A DNA stretch of 64,000 nucleotides from Anthoceros angustus (taxonomy: Eukaryota > Streptophyta > Anthocerotopsida > Anthocerotales > Anthocerotaceae). Made by a program: the position numbers and the translations under genes. This document shows positions 10,464-22,984 of this stretch, piece after piece. The notes beneath the pieces were generated by a model that saw nothing but the letters and a program-made list of their open reading frames with translations, was not told the DNA's origin and did not search any database. Positions within the stretch are counted from its first letter, which is position 1. Each line of letters starts with the position of its first letter. Location of the stretch: contig VJWM01000304.1 of NCBI GenBank assembly GCA_010909165.1, positions 42,273-106,272 of the forward strand, read 5' to 3'.

Positions 10464-11460
10464 ATGCCCGCTACACACACAACCCTAAACAAAAGCACGC
10501 TGTTAGACTCCAACTTTGTACCTCGCAATGGCCAAGAACAAGGCACAACCCTAAAAGCACCGATCACCAAGCAAGCTCGCGCCCACGGATCCGGTTGTAG
10601 GTGTAGACGCTGCGGCGTGTGATCCTACAAGGTGATACGATATCGCCACCACCGTGCACATCCGTTCCTCCTCAGGTTCCATGAAAGCCCATCAAGAACC
10701 AAGCTTAGAAATACAATGAACCAAGGACTACCTAAACCCAATCGCATACCCCCGCCACCTCCGCCTACCACTTCGCCACCTCAATCCACCACTCCCTTGC
10801 CAACCCTTGCCACCTGCACCCAGTGTCCTCCCAACCCACCACTCCCCGCCGCCACATATACCCACCACAGTGAGCTAAGTCCAAAGCTCTCATCAAAGAA
10901 AACGTTTATCAACATGCCGCAGATCTAGGCCTAACCGCTACTCCACATCAGTTCCAGCTCATGCTACATAGTCCCCGGCCCAGACCTCAAGATAAGCCTA
11001 CCGCCTGTGTGCCGAGATCCGCTCGCAGCGGTGGTGTGGCGGTGACCTCTGCATAGAACCCTAAATCAAGTGCGGCGTGCGCGCCAACTCAAAATTTGTT
11101 GTTACACGCCGACGATCCGCTTTGCTCATCTCGTAAATATGCTACAAAATGATTTAGGTAAGGGCAGTGCCCGCCACCGCCTCGTTTCTCGGGCCCACTT
11201 CAGAAAACATAGTGTGACAAGTGCCACGAGTGAGACAATGCCCATCCCAAGTAGTCTCTAAATTTAGACTTTCATTTTGAATATTTTCATGAGTATTTTA
11301 ATTTTAAATTTTAATCTCATGTAGAAGTGATATATTTGTATATCTTGTAAAAAAATCAGACAGTTTAGAGAAGAAATAAATTAGTTAAAATTATTAACGT
11401 TACATGAGGACAAAATAACAAAGTTTCGTCCGTTTCTCACTAATGTGAGCACCAAAGCAT
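10464..11460. other. No gene recognised
   Basis: One open frame (10632-10928, plus) is a proline/threonine-rich low-complexity product and is not credible. The stretch 11260-11450 is AT-rich. Nothing else is supported. Confidence 0.4.
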
Positions 11461-13034
11461 GCTTGGACCCGGTAGCCTACGGCGGTAGTCTGCCAGCCTA
11501 CCGCCCCTTCGGGCTGCCTTCTTGTCTTGCCTGGGGGTCGTTTGGACCCGTTTCTTTTCCCAGGATATCCTCTATGCTTTCCTAACAGTATCCTTTAACT
11601 CCAGCTTCCAAGAATTCAGAAAATTCCCAGTCATGATCCCTTCCATCGTTTTTAGCCAAAAAAATGAAGTTCGCACTTCCTCTGGCCCTTTTGGGCTGGT
11701 TGCCCAAACTTTTGCATTCCACGTACTCCCCTCCTCACCGCTTGCGTCCCTAGCAAACAGTATCTCAATAAGGTACTTCTTAACCCGGGAGGAGTCAGAC
11801 GCCCGCTGAGGCGTGAGGAAGGGCGGTTGGTACCCACAAGTTAGGAAGGCGACAAGATCTGGGAAGAGACGAGAGCAAAAGGAGGGGGAGGGAGCCAATC
11901 CACAAAGGGAGCGTCACTATCCCAGCAGGGTGAGGACTAGATATGGTCAAAGACCATAAATGATGGGAGGAAGAATAGAAAGGACAGGTGATGTCGACTG
12001 ACATCCTTCGAGGATGAACTTAGGTGAAGTAGCTAGAATAGAATTTACCTAGAGTCAAACAGTAGACTTAGATGCCAGGCCTTAAATACTGGCGGTAGGA
12101 AACAATAAAATGGTGGAAAAGGTGACCTGCAGTAGGGTCACCCAAAGGAGGTTGTATGTGGAAGGCCTCCTATAAGAGGAGGAGGATTTCACAAAGTAAA
12201 GTATCACGTCTTGCGCTTCCATACTCGCAAGTCCTTTGCCCTTGTAAAGGAATTTCGTGCCGGCTGTGAGCCAACACAGCGTCTGGTAGAGAGGAAGTCG
12301 CGGTGGTCGGAGTGCTTGGTGGAGGGCTTGTTCCCTGCAAGTGCCTAAACGAGTTGCTCCCCTTGTGAATGGTTGCTGTGAAATTGCTTCGCTTTGGGTG
12401 TGTGGCAATGCCCAGGGAACTCTCGGCTTAAGGGTAGACTACAGGAAAGACTGGAGGTTCACCGTCATGTCAAACTCATAGCAACCGGCCCAAGGAAGAA
12501 CTTGCTGGTGGAGGACGACCCCAGGCAGTTGTGCCGTAAGGGCGAGTCGAAGCCAGTAAGCCCAAACTGAGGTTAGAATAGGAGGAAGAGGAGGAGATGA
12601 GTAGAGGATTAGAGTGTAGGTGTTAGTGGAAGGCCACAGGCAGAGCTTAAGGGACGAATCCCAAATCTGCAAGTAAGAGGGCGCTCCCTGAGGGGAGAAG
12701 ATTGGTCTTAGAAGTGGGGACGAAATTGCAGTGTGGATCAGGGGTCCTGTGATAGGCTCGTCGCTAAGGTGACCTCGCAATTGTGTTGTGTCGCTGTAGG
12801 TCGAGGATTGGTGATTTTCTGGCAAAGGTGCAAGTGGTGCACCGCCTGAAGAGGGAGAGTAGAGGGCGCCTTGCTTGTTTAGAAGGTTGAGAAGTTGTGT
12901 CACTGCAGCTAGCGATTGTTTTCCACAAGAATCCGAGCTTTCACACAAGTCTCATGGGACGAAACCCAACGACGGGCGACAAGGGGATAAGTGTGGCGCT
13001 AGAGGGGAAGCCTCAAGCCCGGGTTTCCTCCTAC
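11461..13034 (+). repeat. LTR-like block of the 44-51 kb gypsy family (copy 1)
   Basis: This block aligns by eye, inverted, with 48252-49704 and 49788-51150. Shared landmarks include CTAGAATAGAATTTACCTAG, CCTATAAGAGGAGGAGGATT, GAATGGTTGCTGTGAAATTG, CCTTGCTTGTTTAGAAGG and CTCATGGGACGAAACCCAAC. CCTATAAGAGG (about 12168) looks like the LTR TATA box. The block ends TTCCTCCTACA at about 13034 with no recognisable primer-binding site after it, so it is a solo or 3' copy. A minus-strand reading at 11575-11890 (TWNAKVWATSPKGPEEVRTS) matches the tail of the coiled-coil family near 28270-28440, so the left part may be composite. Confidence 0.65.
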
Positions 13035-14590
13035 AGCGCTCAAGAATCCAACTCTATGTCCCTCGCCGTGCTTTCAATCTCCGTTACCGCGTCACCCTTG
13101 GTGCTCCAACTTCCAACGCCAGCTTTCTTGGTGCTTTCCAGCAGCTCCTGGCGCCCCTTCACGCTCCACAGCGACTGCCTCTCCTCCACCTCCTTTTCCT
13201 TTCCTTTTCTTCTTCGCCGATTGCCTGGAGCTAAGGTTTCCTCCTAGCCTTCAGCGCACACACAGTCCGTCTCCTTCTCGCGCGCCGCCTTCCCTTCCTT
13301 TGCAAGTCGCGGTGACGATGGCAATGGCAGCCTTCCTTCTCCTCTCTTGTGCTTACGCTCCAGCTCCAGTCTCAGCCCTTCGCGAAGTGCGGACGCCCCA
13401 ATTTGAAGAGAGAGTAGGCGCTGTCCAAACTGCAATTTGCCCTCCTTGGATTGTTGCCACCTGGAGACTTCTCAACCCTAGATTGGGTTTCCCATTCCCA
13501 AATTCCTAATTCTGCCTAAATTACCTATTCCCCTGTCCTATGGATAACCCCGAATTAATTACCTTCTAATTAATCCTATTTATCTATTCCCCTATTGGTG
13601 AGCATATATAGTGGATATCCCCCCTATTCTAATTCCCTTTTCTGGCCGAGATCTCGTCAGCCTACCACGGTAGTCTGCCAGCCTACCGTGGTAGTCTGCT
13701 CTTCCTCTCAGCCTACCGGCATAGTGTGGCAGCCTACCGCCCCTTCGGACTGCCTTTCTATCTCGCCTGGGGGTCGTTTTGACTCGTTTCTTTTCCCAAG
13801 ATATCCCCTCTGCCTTTCTACCCATATCCTACAGCTCCGGATCCAAGGTTCTCAGAAAATCCCCAACATGTCCCTCTTCAATCATTTGCAGCCAACGGAG
13901 GAGTTAGTGGCGACATCGGCCAGCAAACGGGGAATGAAGACTCTTTGAAGATGCTCCATGATAGGTATGGACAAACCAAACAGGAGAAAAGGAGCAAAGA
14001 GGATTCCACCCCAGGGGACGTCGCCGATGAAGAGGAAGGAAGGAAGGGAGATGGGTACCGCATCACCATGGTGGTAGTCGACTACCTCGCCTCGCTGACA
14101 CGCTGTAGGGTCTTGATGGAAGGAGCGCGACCAGGCGGCGGAAGCTGAAAAGGAGGCGCTGCGCGCGGAGGGGGCGAATTGTTGTCTCCTCCCTGGCCCG
14201 GCTCTTCCCTTATTCAGCGGGGTGAGGGAACTCACCTCCCTTCCTCAGTAGTCGGACCCCGGCTCCTTCTCCTCCGCCGGTAATGCTTCTCCCACCGCCT
14301 GCCTCCTTCTCCGGTAGGCCACTGACCCCGGCTCCTTCTCATCCGCAGCCCGGGCCATTAGGGACCCGACTCCCGTCAGCCCCCTCGGGCACTGCCTCTA
14401 CCCCAGTCTGCAGATCACCGGTGGTAGCCTCACACTGCGGTCCGCATCACCGTGGTAGGTGGTCACTCACCGGGTAGGGTGACCCCTATGAGGCGTGTCC
14501 CCTCCTTACTTTCCACGCCATCTTCCTTCGCGCCAGTTTCTCCTCCGTCCTTCGACTTCCGCTCTGAGTCAGTGTCACTGTGGCCTCATC
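13035..14590. other. No gene; fragments of LTR and related repeats
   Basis: Positions 13655-13870 repeat the left end of the preceding LTR-like block (compare 11465-11640: CTGCC...CGCCTGGGGGTCGTTT, TTTCTTTTCCCA, GATATCC). Positions 13880-14040 correspond in inverted orientation to 51160-51260; both encode the peptide LSIPIMEH on the relevant strand. CTACC...GGTAG palindromes occur at 13660-13740. The stretch 13035-13650 has no recognised content. Confidence 0.4.
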
Positions 14591-14591
14591 G

Positions 14592-15576
14592 GTCTCGAGC
14601 CTCCGCTGCACTTGGGCTCCTTCTATCATCATCATGAGGACCCAATGTCCTCCTCTTGGCCAAACGCAACACTTCGTTGTTGGCCTTCAATATCTTGTTG
14701 TGAAGATGGGCTCCCAAGCTATGGTACTGCATTTGGAGATCGTCCAACTCCGTGGGCCACTCTCCATCTTCACATCTACCCTTGTAGGCATCCCTTGAGG
14801 TGGTCAATTCTCCCACCTTCACATGGAGGGTCACATTCTCCTCCCGTGCTTCCCTTAGCTGGTTGGCCAACTTCGCTTGAAGGGCATAATCTGCCCAAAA
14901 CCCTCGCTTCCTCACCACCAGTATTCCATGCACCACCTTCTTGTGGTACTCTTCCTCCTGGGACCTCCTTCTCTCCAAGTCCCCTAGTTGCTGAGCAAGC
15001 CCTTCCCTCTCCGCTTGCCAAGTACTCTTCTCGCGCTCTAACTCATGTAGTTGCTGGTCTCGAGCTTCCAGCTCCGCGCGCTTCTCCTCCAGATTGTACC
15101 GGGTCCTCCGCAGTTCTTCCTCCATGTCCCGGATTTTGATGGCTTGGGTAGCCATCACCTGCTCCTGCGCGTCCATTTGCTGGACCGCTTGCTTCTCTCT
15201 TCCTAGAGCCTCCGTTTTGCCTTTCTGCTCCTGCTCTAGTTGGGCAAAATGCTCCTCCGCCTTTTGCCTTCACGAGTCCCTTTGAATGGTTGCCGGGCTC
15301 TTCCTCCTGCTTTGGGATAACTTCCTTCCAGACCTTCTCCTCCGCTGGTCCATAAGGTCGGCTGGGTTTTCTCTGACCTTCTCCAACTTGGCTGCCTTCT
15401 CGTCGGACTCCATGGCCTCCAATTGCCACTTGGTCCCTGCCCTTCTCTCTGTCATCTCTTGGGCCTTATTTGCCCGAACTTCCTCTTGACATGCCCACAA
15501 GGAGGCTGCTAACTCCCTAGCCCCCTTCAAGTCTACACGGCTGAGTGCCTCACAAGCACCCAGCAAATCTCCTAGG
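14592..15576 (-). pseudogene. Coiled-coil retroelement-associated ORF, copy 1, distal part
   Basis: The minus strand encodes long charged heptad-rich segments: GARELAASLWACQEEVRANK and KWQLEAMESDEKAAKLEKVR (15540-15360), then MEEELRRTRYNLEEKRAELE and RDQQLHELEREKSTWQAERE (15120-15000), ending near TLGPHDDDRRSPSAAEARDR. Coiled coil is the clear prediction. The reading frame continues across the 9155 bp element: the codons CTA GGA at the TAGG duplication join EFGP (from 24750) to LGDLLGAC here. Two paralogous copies lie at 28270-30317 (minus) and 34079-35880 (plus), all with an N-terminal domain, an acidic linker and a coiled coil. The function is unknown; a gag-like structural role is an inference from company with LTR sequences. 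Confidence 0.6.
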
Positions 15577-15608
15577 AACATGCTAATCTTGGAAGGGGGT
15601 TAATATAC
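15577..15608. repeat. Left terminal inverted repeat of 9155 bp element
   Basis: This 32 bp TIR matches the reverse complement of 24700-24731 with one mismatch at position 7 (C versus A). It begins AACATG and ends TTAATATAC, preceded by the TAGG target duplication. Confidence 0.93.
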
Positions 15609-15621
15609 AGTAAGGGGGTTT

Positions 15622-15882
15622 TCAACCAAATATCGTCGGAAGGGGGTTTGGGATGGGTCGCATTCTGCTGCTTTGGGCAACATCGGTCAAGGCCTGAAAA
15701 TAAGGGTCGATAAGGGATGAAATTGTCCGGGCGATGTCTCCATCACACAAAGGGTTAGCGAGTTCGCCATCGAATTTGGCATATTCGACCCATGCTTGCT
15801 TACCATAAGTACCGGAAGGACTAAAAGGGAACGGGTTGTTGAGGCATCTAAATAAACAAGGTCTTTTGAAGACATTGCGCAA
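15622..15882 (-). CDS. Small ORF next to left TIR, unrecognised
   Basis: An open frame gives GKQAWVEYAKFDGELANPLC followed by DGDIARTISSLIDPYFQALT. No family is recognised. It is the last minus-strand coding-like segment before the TIR, downstream of the transposase relic, so it could be a short accessory gene or a displaced exon. Confidence 0.3.
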   Translation of the reverse strand: MRNVFKRPCLFRCLNNPFPFSPSGTYGKQAWVEYAKFDGELANPLCDGDIARTISSLIDPYFQALTDVAQSSRMRPIPNPLPTIFG

Positions 15883-16324
15883 TCTTCACATCATCATTGG
15901 TAAAGAATGGTGCTTCTTTCCGAACCGTCCGAACCCATAGTCTTTTGTTTTGGCAAGAAGGGGCGCTCGGCCGGTGGGCGCGCCACAGCTATCTTTTCAC
16001 GATTTAGGATTTAGGCATGCGTCGGATGGGTTATATCTGATTTGAACAAAATGTACAATACAGGGGTGCGGAAAACGGTTTCCATGCTACTAAAAGGATG
16101 GTGAAAAATGGCGGCGTGCCGGTGCCATTGTCCTGTCCTCGCAACCTACGGCCGGAAGTGACTCCAACTTCTTCAACTTCCGATCCGAATGATAGCACCA
16201 GGTGATTCCCTATCACTAACGCGAGCTCCCACTTTGAGCCTAACACTTGGCGGTCGGCACGGACGGTCGAGTAAACCCTCTTGTCTCATGTCCACCGATG
16301 TTTGCCTCCACTTCATACATCTTT

Positions 16325-19300
16325 TCACTCATCTCCCGAATTGACACCTTCCATGTCCAAGGGCCCGATGTCCTCACCGTCTTCGTCACTATCTTCGGTG
16401 CACTTTGGTGGTGGCTCGATGAAGCCCCGCAATTCATTCAACTTATCACGATCGCTTTTTGTCAATGGAATAGAGATGTTTACGAATTCAAATGAACCCA
16501 TAATACAAGATGACGGTTTTATTGATGAAGACTTCTTGAACATTCTTGAAATTTGCCTTCCCACCCTTTTTCCTTCCAATCCCAATTTGTCTCGGTGGAA
16601 GGGTGCGAATCACATATTCTTCCACGTATCGCCTTCATATGCATCTGTGCTCGATCTGCAGTGAACCAGAAATGAGGCTCTTCCACATCCAACCTCACGA
16701 TTAACTTTCCCAATCCAGAAAGGCCGATTATGCGTATCGCTGGTACAAGGTACTGCGATGAACATCCCTTCCTTTATGTCTTTTACATCTCCATGCAAAC
16801 GTGCCATTTCCTGCTGCTGCCTTCCCAACTGTCGGTAAGGCCCCAAGTACATATCCCGTTGGGGGAGTTCTCTTAGCAACGCCTCCTCTAGGATAGCTTC
16901 ATCGGGAACTTGGAGTGGTTGCGCTGTTTCTTCCGATTCTGCCCGAGAGAACCATTTCCACGGCACTTCTAGTGCGAGCCCAATGTTGTTCTCCACGATT
17001 ATTGCGATTTCTTCTTGGTCCACCCAGAATGCTTCCCACCATCCATATTCCGGTCACATATGGCGCAGCTCAAGCAGACCGCTCTCAAATGTGCCACTCC
17101 TTGGAGATAACCCCGACGTCCCTTTCTTGTCTCGAGCCGGAGGGCCGGTCTTGTATGTATATGGAGGGACAAATTTCAAAAACTCCAACCCGGCGGTTTC
17201 CCAATACATCGATGTCGAATATTGCTTGCTCCTAATTCATCGCATTACAGTCGGTTTGTCTTCTCTGGTGATTTTAAAGCGCTGGAAAGATAAGTTGTTC
17301 AATTTTCTCACCGATGAATATGCTCGCGACCATCGCCTTGTCTAATCGGCCATACATATGACCGGAAGTCCGGACCTCCGCAAAACTTTGATCTCCGGTG
17401 TAGGCGTGTATGCATGAACCGATGTGGGAAGAGTGTGTGCCTCCTTGTGCTTCAAGCTTTTGGAAAAGCAAGAGAACATTTGGTCGATTTGGTCGTGAGT
17501 GTGCCCAACAAGGAGGAACCCAACCTTCACCTTTGAAAAGTTCCCATATCAACTAGCATGTTCAAATCATGCAAAACAACATGGTTCTTGTTTTCCGGCA
17601 AGTGTTGTCAAGCTGCAAATAGAGCACTTTGGGTAGCACTCCTTTATAATTAAGAATAACATCTTGAATAATCACGATTGTCGATTCGCATCGTTCCTCA
17701 AATTGGCATAGTGCAAAAACACTCTTGCTGCGTCGTATAATTGTGGATCATGCAACCCACTACGTGCCGCAGATACACGGTCCTCATCAAGATTCTTTGG
17801 CCAACGCAAAGTGTGGAATCTCGGTCTTCTTGGTCCATTTCTATAGCGAGGAGCATGTACTTATCCGGTTCCTGTAACTCTTTTCACGGTGTTTTGCCAT
17901 TTTTCCCGCTCCTCCTGCAGTGTGCCTCTAGCTGCGATATTTTTCGCCCTACAAACACGTTCCAAGTGTCACATCCTTCCAAGTTTTCACGTTCCCAATT
18001 TCACACATACAAACACGCTTCTTCCACACCACAAGCGAAGAGAATCCATGAAACCCATTGCATACAACAAACCGATGTCGTGGACTATCACCTCTTCACA
18101 CATACATTTACCATCTTCCCCAATCTAAAATGTTCAAAACGTCCACCTTCTAGGTCATATATTATGGTTGGCGAGTTTGAAGGTGGATGGGGCCAGGGCG
18201 CGGTGGCCCGGCCCCTAAACTCGACCAATCAAACCTACAACCAGGGGCCATCCATGAACAAGGACTGCGAGTTTCAAACATGGTACTCGAGCAACTTGAT
18301 GCAGCAGTCGGTCATCCGAGGTGGGCGCCGGGTGGCGCCACCCGACACTCAGTTTTCGAACCATCCGCATACCGGTGCTCGGCGAACTATGGGATGAACG
18401 AAAAACTCCTCCCACCGGAGATGGGTTGTACTAGTGGTAGAGTGATATCTACCTTGATCAACCTTCCGAGTTGTATTCGAATGGTGGTCTTTAACCACGC
18501 ACATATTGAGCGGTCGAGAACTGTTGGATTTGGGAATCTTCACTCTGAAGTTAGATTTCCATAACTTCAAAAACGCGTCGTCAAGCTGCGGACGAGCTTT
18601 GACACCGCTGCTTGTACAATGACCATATCTCCTTTGTATAGGTGTCGCAGGTTATACACCGCACGTTGAAGTCTTCACCATGAAGCGAAAAGCATTATCC
18701 ATCCACGCTAGAGCACCAAGTGCATGGGGACTTATGAATTGGGTTGGTTCGAACACTATCCCACGGGCATTCCTCATGACCCTCCCTTTCGATTCCTCGT
18801 ATCTGTGCCCCATACAATATACTCTTCAAGGCCTTCATGTAGCAGGAACCGATCCCATAACATGCGTAAAAACTCTTTCTTTGTTAGTTTGACTCGGGTC
18901 CCGATGTACGAGGCTTTGAAGAAATGTCTCTTGCTCTTGTGAGGAACCTATATCGTTGCTCAAGGCCTTGCTTGGTCAACCTCTGCATGCACATTTGGTT
19001 GCAACACGGTTTAAGAAAGTCCGTCACCTTCTCCAGTTCACATTTTGCAAAGACACCCCTGCCCGTCGCGCGCTTGTCCGAGCTTTGTTGTCATCAATGT
19101 CTCACTTAAAGGCTTGGGATGGAATGTTCCGGATGCACCGGAGGGTGAACAAAGTCATCATCCCCATCCTCGATCCACGGATCATTTGCTTGTGGAAGAA
19201 CTCGATCCTGCGGTCATCCTCGCACATCGCTCCTTGGCGGAACAAACCACGGGGATTCACCCCATCTCCCTTCCTTCGTGTCTTCGATGCGGATTCCCAT

Positions 19301-20000
19301 CAATGGCGCATATAAGTTCAAGTTCACGGGGTCATGGGCACCCCACGGAATGCCGGAGAGGACGCTTGTCGATGGCGGCGAGCATTACCGCAATACCACG
19401 TGCGGTGTGCATGAGATGGAATCGCCACGGATGGGGTGGACTATTCGGCCACAACATTGTCTTCACCGCAAACAAGGCTTTCTTGTTGAAGGCAAACTAA
19501 CCTTCCGAGTTCGGACTCGTTTTCGTTGCTCATGATCGGGGAAGGGCGGGGCCCCATCGATCTGACCATCCTTGCTCCTCACAAGAGAGTCACCTACCAT
19601 CCGGAAATCAAAGACCCCTCTTCCTCACACGTTCTGCTGCGACAACATCAATGTCGTCATTACATGGGTGAGCAGAGGCGGAGACGATGCAAACCCAACA
19701 CTTGTTCTCAAGTACATGTTCCCCTTGATCGCACAAAGCGTGAGGAATGAACTTTGTGGACGAAAACTCGACCTCTTCGACAACGATGTGGGTGGCGCGC
19801 AACATTGTCGACGAGGACTCCGCACCTCTAACCTCTGGAAATATGGTCCTCACTCTTCACGAGCGTGGTATGCCATGACATAGGCGGCCGTGGTGAAGGT
19901 AAGGTGGAAATGCCATTATGAGCAAATAAACCGAAAGATCTTCACCGGTAGAACTTGGCGGTGACACCGCCTCTTCATTGTTTTCTCGGCATTGGGGTTC
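16325..20000 (-). pseudogene. DUF7869-type transposase relic
   Basis: The diagnostic core lies at about 17615-17342: LYLQLDNTC, then KNHVVLHDLNMLVDMGTF, then KVGFLLVGHTHDQIDQMFSC. The pairing 'QLDN..(x)NKN...' plus 'FL.VGHTHDQID..F' is, from memory, the signature of DUF7869 proteins, DDE-like transposases of eukaryotic elements. Downstream sections fit the usual C-terminus: GMFIAVPCTSDTHNRPFWIG (about 16770), an acidic tail and NISIPLTKSDRDKLNELRGF (about 16430). Upstream, WKSNFRVKIPKSNSSRPLNM (18560) and LRWEEFF (18420) may be part of the N-terminal region, which reaches toward about 20000. Many frameshifts and stops are present. It is the only transposase candidate in the element and presumably the enzyme of its family when intact. 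Confidence 0.65.
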
Positions 20001-20410
20001 ACATGTACGGCTTTTGACTTAGGGTCCTATAAATGGTTTTCCATGTAATCATTTCCTTAATTGACATTTATGGTTAGGGTTGCCACATGTGTATGGCGTG
20101 ACCGAGCAGGCGTCATACTTTCGATTCAGTGGAGAGTAACCACGAGAGGCGAGCAAGTTCTTCCGAGCCAGGCAGTGGCGGCCGCCTCGGCGGCATCAAC
20201 TCTCGGAGAAGGACTTTTGGCGCTGTCTCCCAGCACGCGACTTCTCCACGCTGCGATCCTCCGCCATTTCCTCTTCGCCGCGATTCACATAGTCTTCCGG
20301 TATGGCCCCTCCCCCTTCCTGTTCTGCAAATTTCCTTCAAGTTGTGCGACGCTGATTCCTTCTTTGAATTGCGCTGCCTTCCTATGGCAGATTGTATCTA
20401 ATCTCTTCAG
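20001..20410. promoter_or_regulatory. Intergenic spacer between divergent gene blocks (putative)
   Basis: The minus-strand transposase region ends upstream near 20000, and the plus-strand region with basic N-terminal ORFs starts near 20411. A shared divergent promoter is an inference from layout only. No TATA box is convincing. Confidence 0.3.
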
Positions 20411-21540
20411 GATGGCAAGCGGAAGACGAAGTAGGAAGGAACGTGGAGAAGAGGCAACATCGACCCGATGCCCAAAACCAAGAAATCCGGCGGCAAGAAG
20501 AAGGATGCGGCGGAATTTCGGTGTGGATGTCGGAGAAGGCACGCCTACCTCCGGTGGAGGCGCGAGATACAACCAGCCATCAAGCACCCCAGAGGTAATT
20601 TGTCAATTGGGCATGGGAAATCGGGCAGCCTAACATCCGGGAAGGCCAGCGAAGGAGAAGGAGCGGGGAGACCGAGGAAGAGACCCCACAGGCAATCTGC
20701 AGCGCCTATTCCAACGCCATTTAACTATGAGGATATCTATTGCCATACGGCGGTTGGGGAGCAAGGTGGAGGCCAATGTTCTGCTCGAGAAGGACTGGAT
20801 GTTGACACAGGATGAGGAGCCTTCGGAGGAGAACAATTTTTGGACTCCTCTATTGAAACTGTGGGTCGTAGGGTTCAAGGGGGCCTTGCCAAACCAGAGC
20901 AAGGGCTGGCTGGGTTCTATGGGCGACTGTGGATATGGATGGACGAGAGCCTGTGTTTCAGATGCTGTGCACAACAAAGCCTTTGGTATTTGATCGGATA
21001 AGCGAAGATGAAACCATGTACAAGGCTTATGAGGTCAGCCTACATGGCTTCCAAAGCAAGAAGTGCAGTCCTTCAAACCTGGTGGAGGATTTGAAATGCT
21101 ATCGTCGATATAAGTAAAACTTTGGAATAAGGTTTTCAAGGCGATTGATGCAAATCGTTGTATGTTGGTTTCCATGACTTGTGCCTTCTATCTTGCGTTT
21201 CCTCAATCCTTTTTACATTTTGCGGGATGCTCGCAAGCTAGAGCATTACGACCATATGCGGAAGATTACCGAATCCGTCATCCGGCATAGGAGGAAATGT
21301 CTGGCAGTCGAGCCCGGCTTGAATGTGCATGACGGGCTCACCGGCCGGCGCGGTGCGGCTAGTGAGCTCGGCCCATCGATGAGGAGGATGGGTGTATACC
21401 GTCCTTGGCCACTCCGATGGCGACTTTCGGGAGGCGGAGGATGGAAGGATGCTCCGTTCTGGACATTCCTTTTCCGGCTCCTCCATGGAGGTACCCAGTG
21501 GTCGGTCGGAGGAGGTGAGGCGCCGGCGGCCGCGCCCTCC
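20411..21540 (+). pseudogene. N-terminal portion of plus-strand element gene (basic, unrecognised)
   Basis: Basic segments resembling nuclear localisation regions occur (MASGRRSRKERGEEATSTR at 20411; MPKTKKSGGKKKDAAEFR at 20468). They are followed by FDRISEDETMYKAYEVSLHG (20990-21050) and, at 21190-21300, RFLNPFYILRDARKLEHYDH with MRKITESVIRHRRKCL. Intervening stops and frame changes suggest introns plus decay. No domain is recognised. Position and strand make it the probable 5' part of the ParB/methylase-like gene. Confidence 0.35.
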
Positions 21541-21769
21541 TGAATAAGTCTTTGGAGACACGTTACGGACTGGGTTTGGGGTTCCCAAGGCACCGAAGGG
21601 TTGGGCGCCGGCCGCTGCTGCACCCTTGCACTTGTTGCGGAAGAGGCGGTGGGCGGCGGTGGGCGGCGCGGTTCTATTGAGGCACCTCCTGTCCGCCCGA
21701 TCCGAGAGTATGGAGACAGGGGACTCGAGTGGGAGAGCAAGGCATGGTGGGCACGCAGGGCATACCGCT

Positions 21770-22420
21770 CACATAGCGAGGCTCCACAGGGAAGAGAAAG
21801 AAGAAATCCAGGAAGGAAACCGTGAGTGAAGCCCACCAGGAGAACATAGCGACTGTCCATGTGCGGACAGATGAGGAAAGACTTGAAGATGCTATCCGGG
21901 AATCAAACCCATTGACAATAATCAGGGACTCTGCCTATGCCAAGAAAGTTGTTCCGGAGACAGTACTGGTAAAGCTTGAGAATTTGAAGCCAGCATCTTT
22001 TATTACACCAGATGCCCAAATCAGGAGGGTGGACGAGGCATGGTCAAACTACCTAGCCCGAGTTATTCAAGGAAGGATTGAAGAAGGGTTACGCCATTCA
22101 TGCATGATTGACCCGGAGTGCGATATTAGCAAGTTGGATGGCGAAATTCGGGCCAAGAAATATATTATGGGTGTACTTGGGGAACCACACATATCTTGCT
22201 ATGAAGCACTTGGCGATATTGCTCGAAGTCCGTTTTCAATATGTTGAAGCGCATGTATCTGTGGGCTTACGGTGCACGAGATGAGAGTTCTTGCAACCGA
22301 CCATAACACAATGTCGACAAGCGGAAGAAAATGTCTTTTATTGAGCAGTAAGATATTTACGAGATGAGCTTCTTATTGCGCGTCGGGATGGAGTCAGATG
22401 ACCATGTCATGGAAGTTCAA
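21770..22420 (+). pseudogene. ParB-like domain segment (tentative)
   Basis: A basic stretch KKKSRKETVSEAHQEN leads into an open frame to 22247 with LENLKPASFITPDAQIRRVD, EAWSNYLARVIQGRIEEGLR, SCMIDPECDISKLDGEIRAK and GEPHISCYEALG. The order 'L..L.P..F.TP..QIR.VDE.W...LA..I..EGL...(M)I......G...YI.GE.H...YEALG' resembles the ParB N-terminal (ParB/sulfiredoxin-like) fold, with GEPHISCYEALG in place of the GERR..A...AG box. After a frameshift, LATDHNTMSTSGRKCLLL may continue the domain. ParB N-terminal domains fused or adjacent to DNA methylases are known in bacteria and phages; here a methylase-like segment follows on the same strand. The assignment is by eye and moderate at best. Confidence 0.42.
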
Positions 22421-22439
22421 TCTTTATAAGGTTCTTGGA

Positions 22440-22920
22440 TTAATTGAAGATGATGAAGGCGCGAAGATGACGTGTACAAGCGAACAAAGTGGACAACAGG
22501 ACACACATCTGCATCGCGCGGGAGGGCAAGGTATGGGATAATATTGATAAGATCTTTTCAAAGTGGGAAGCGGCGAGTTACGAGGCGGAAGAAGCACATA
22601 CTGCGGCACCGGAAGAAAGGGAAGGGAAAAAGGAAAGTCACAGATGATCCCAAACACGTGGAAACAGTGTATTTCAAGCCGAAAGACATGCTCGCGAAAC
22701 CCTTGAAATCATTCCGGTATACCATGGTGAATGTGGGCAGATTCTTGTCACGCAGGGAAGGTCTTGGAGCATCCTCGATCTCAAAGGAATGGAGGACGAA
22801 ATTACTTCAAGAAGAAAGCGCATGTTATTCAAGTGGCCATGGCTAAACATCCGAGTGCTCATCTTCGAGGAAGTGAGGAAGGAATATCCTCTACACTCAA
22901 GCAGACGACATGATTGCTCG
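22440..22920 (+). pseudogene. Linker region of the ParB/methylase-like gene, unrecognised
   Basis: Readings such as KVLGLIEDDEGAKMTC (22420-22470), VWDNIDKIFSKWEAASYEAE (22530-22590) and YFKPKDMLAKPLKSFRYTMV with NVGRFLSRREGLGASSIS (22670-22790) occupy different frames. They look like continuous protein broken by short indels. No domain is named. Confidence 0.35.
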
Positions 22921-22984
22921 GTTTCAAACGGCTTTTCTTTGGGAAGGTGAGATCCGTCACCACGACAATGAGTCGCTTTGGTTT

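Noticed and set aside
10632-10928. Proline/threonine-rich ORF resembling a cell-wall protein
   Set aside because: Low-complexity composition, no signal peptide or repeat register, and no support from flanking sequence.
21770-22247. Bacterial contamination as an explanation for the ParB-like segment
   Set aside because: The segment lies within TIRs and target duplications inside a plant retroelement-associated ORF, so it belongs to the nuclear sequence.
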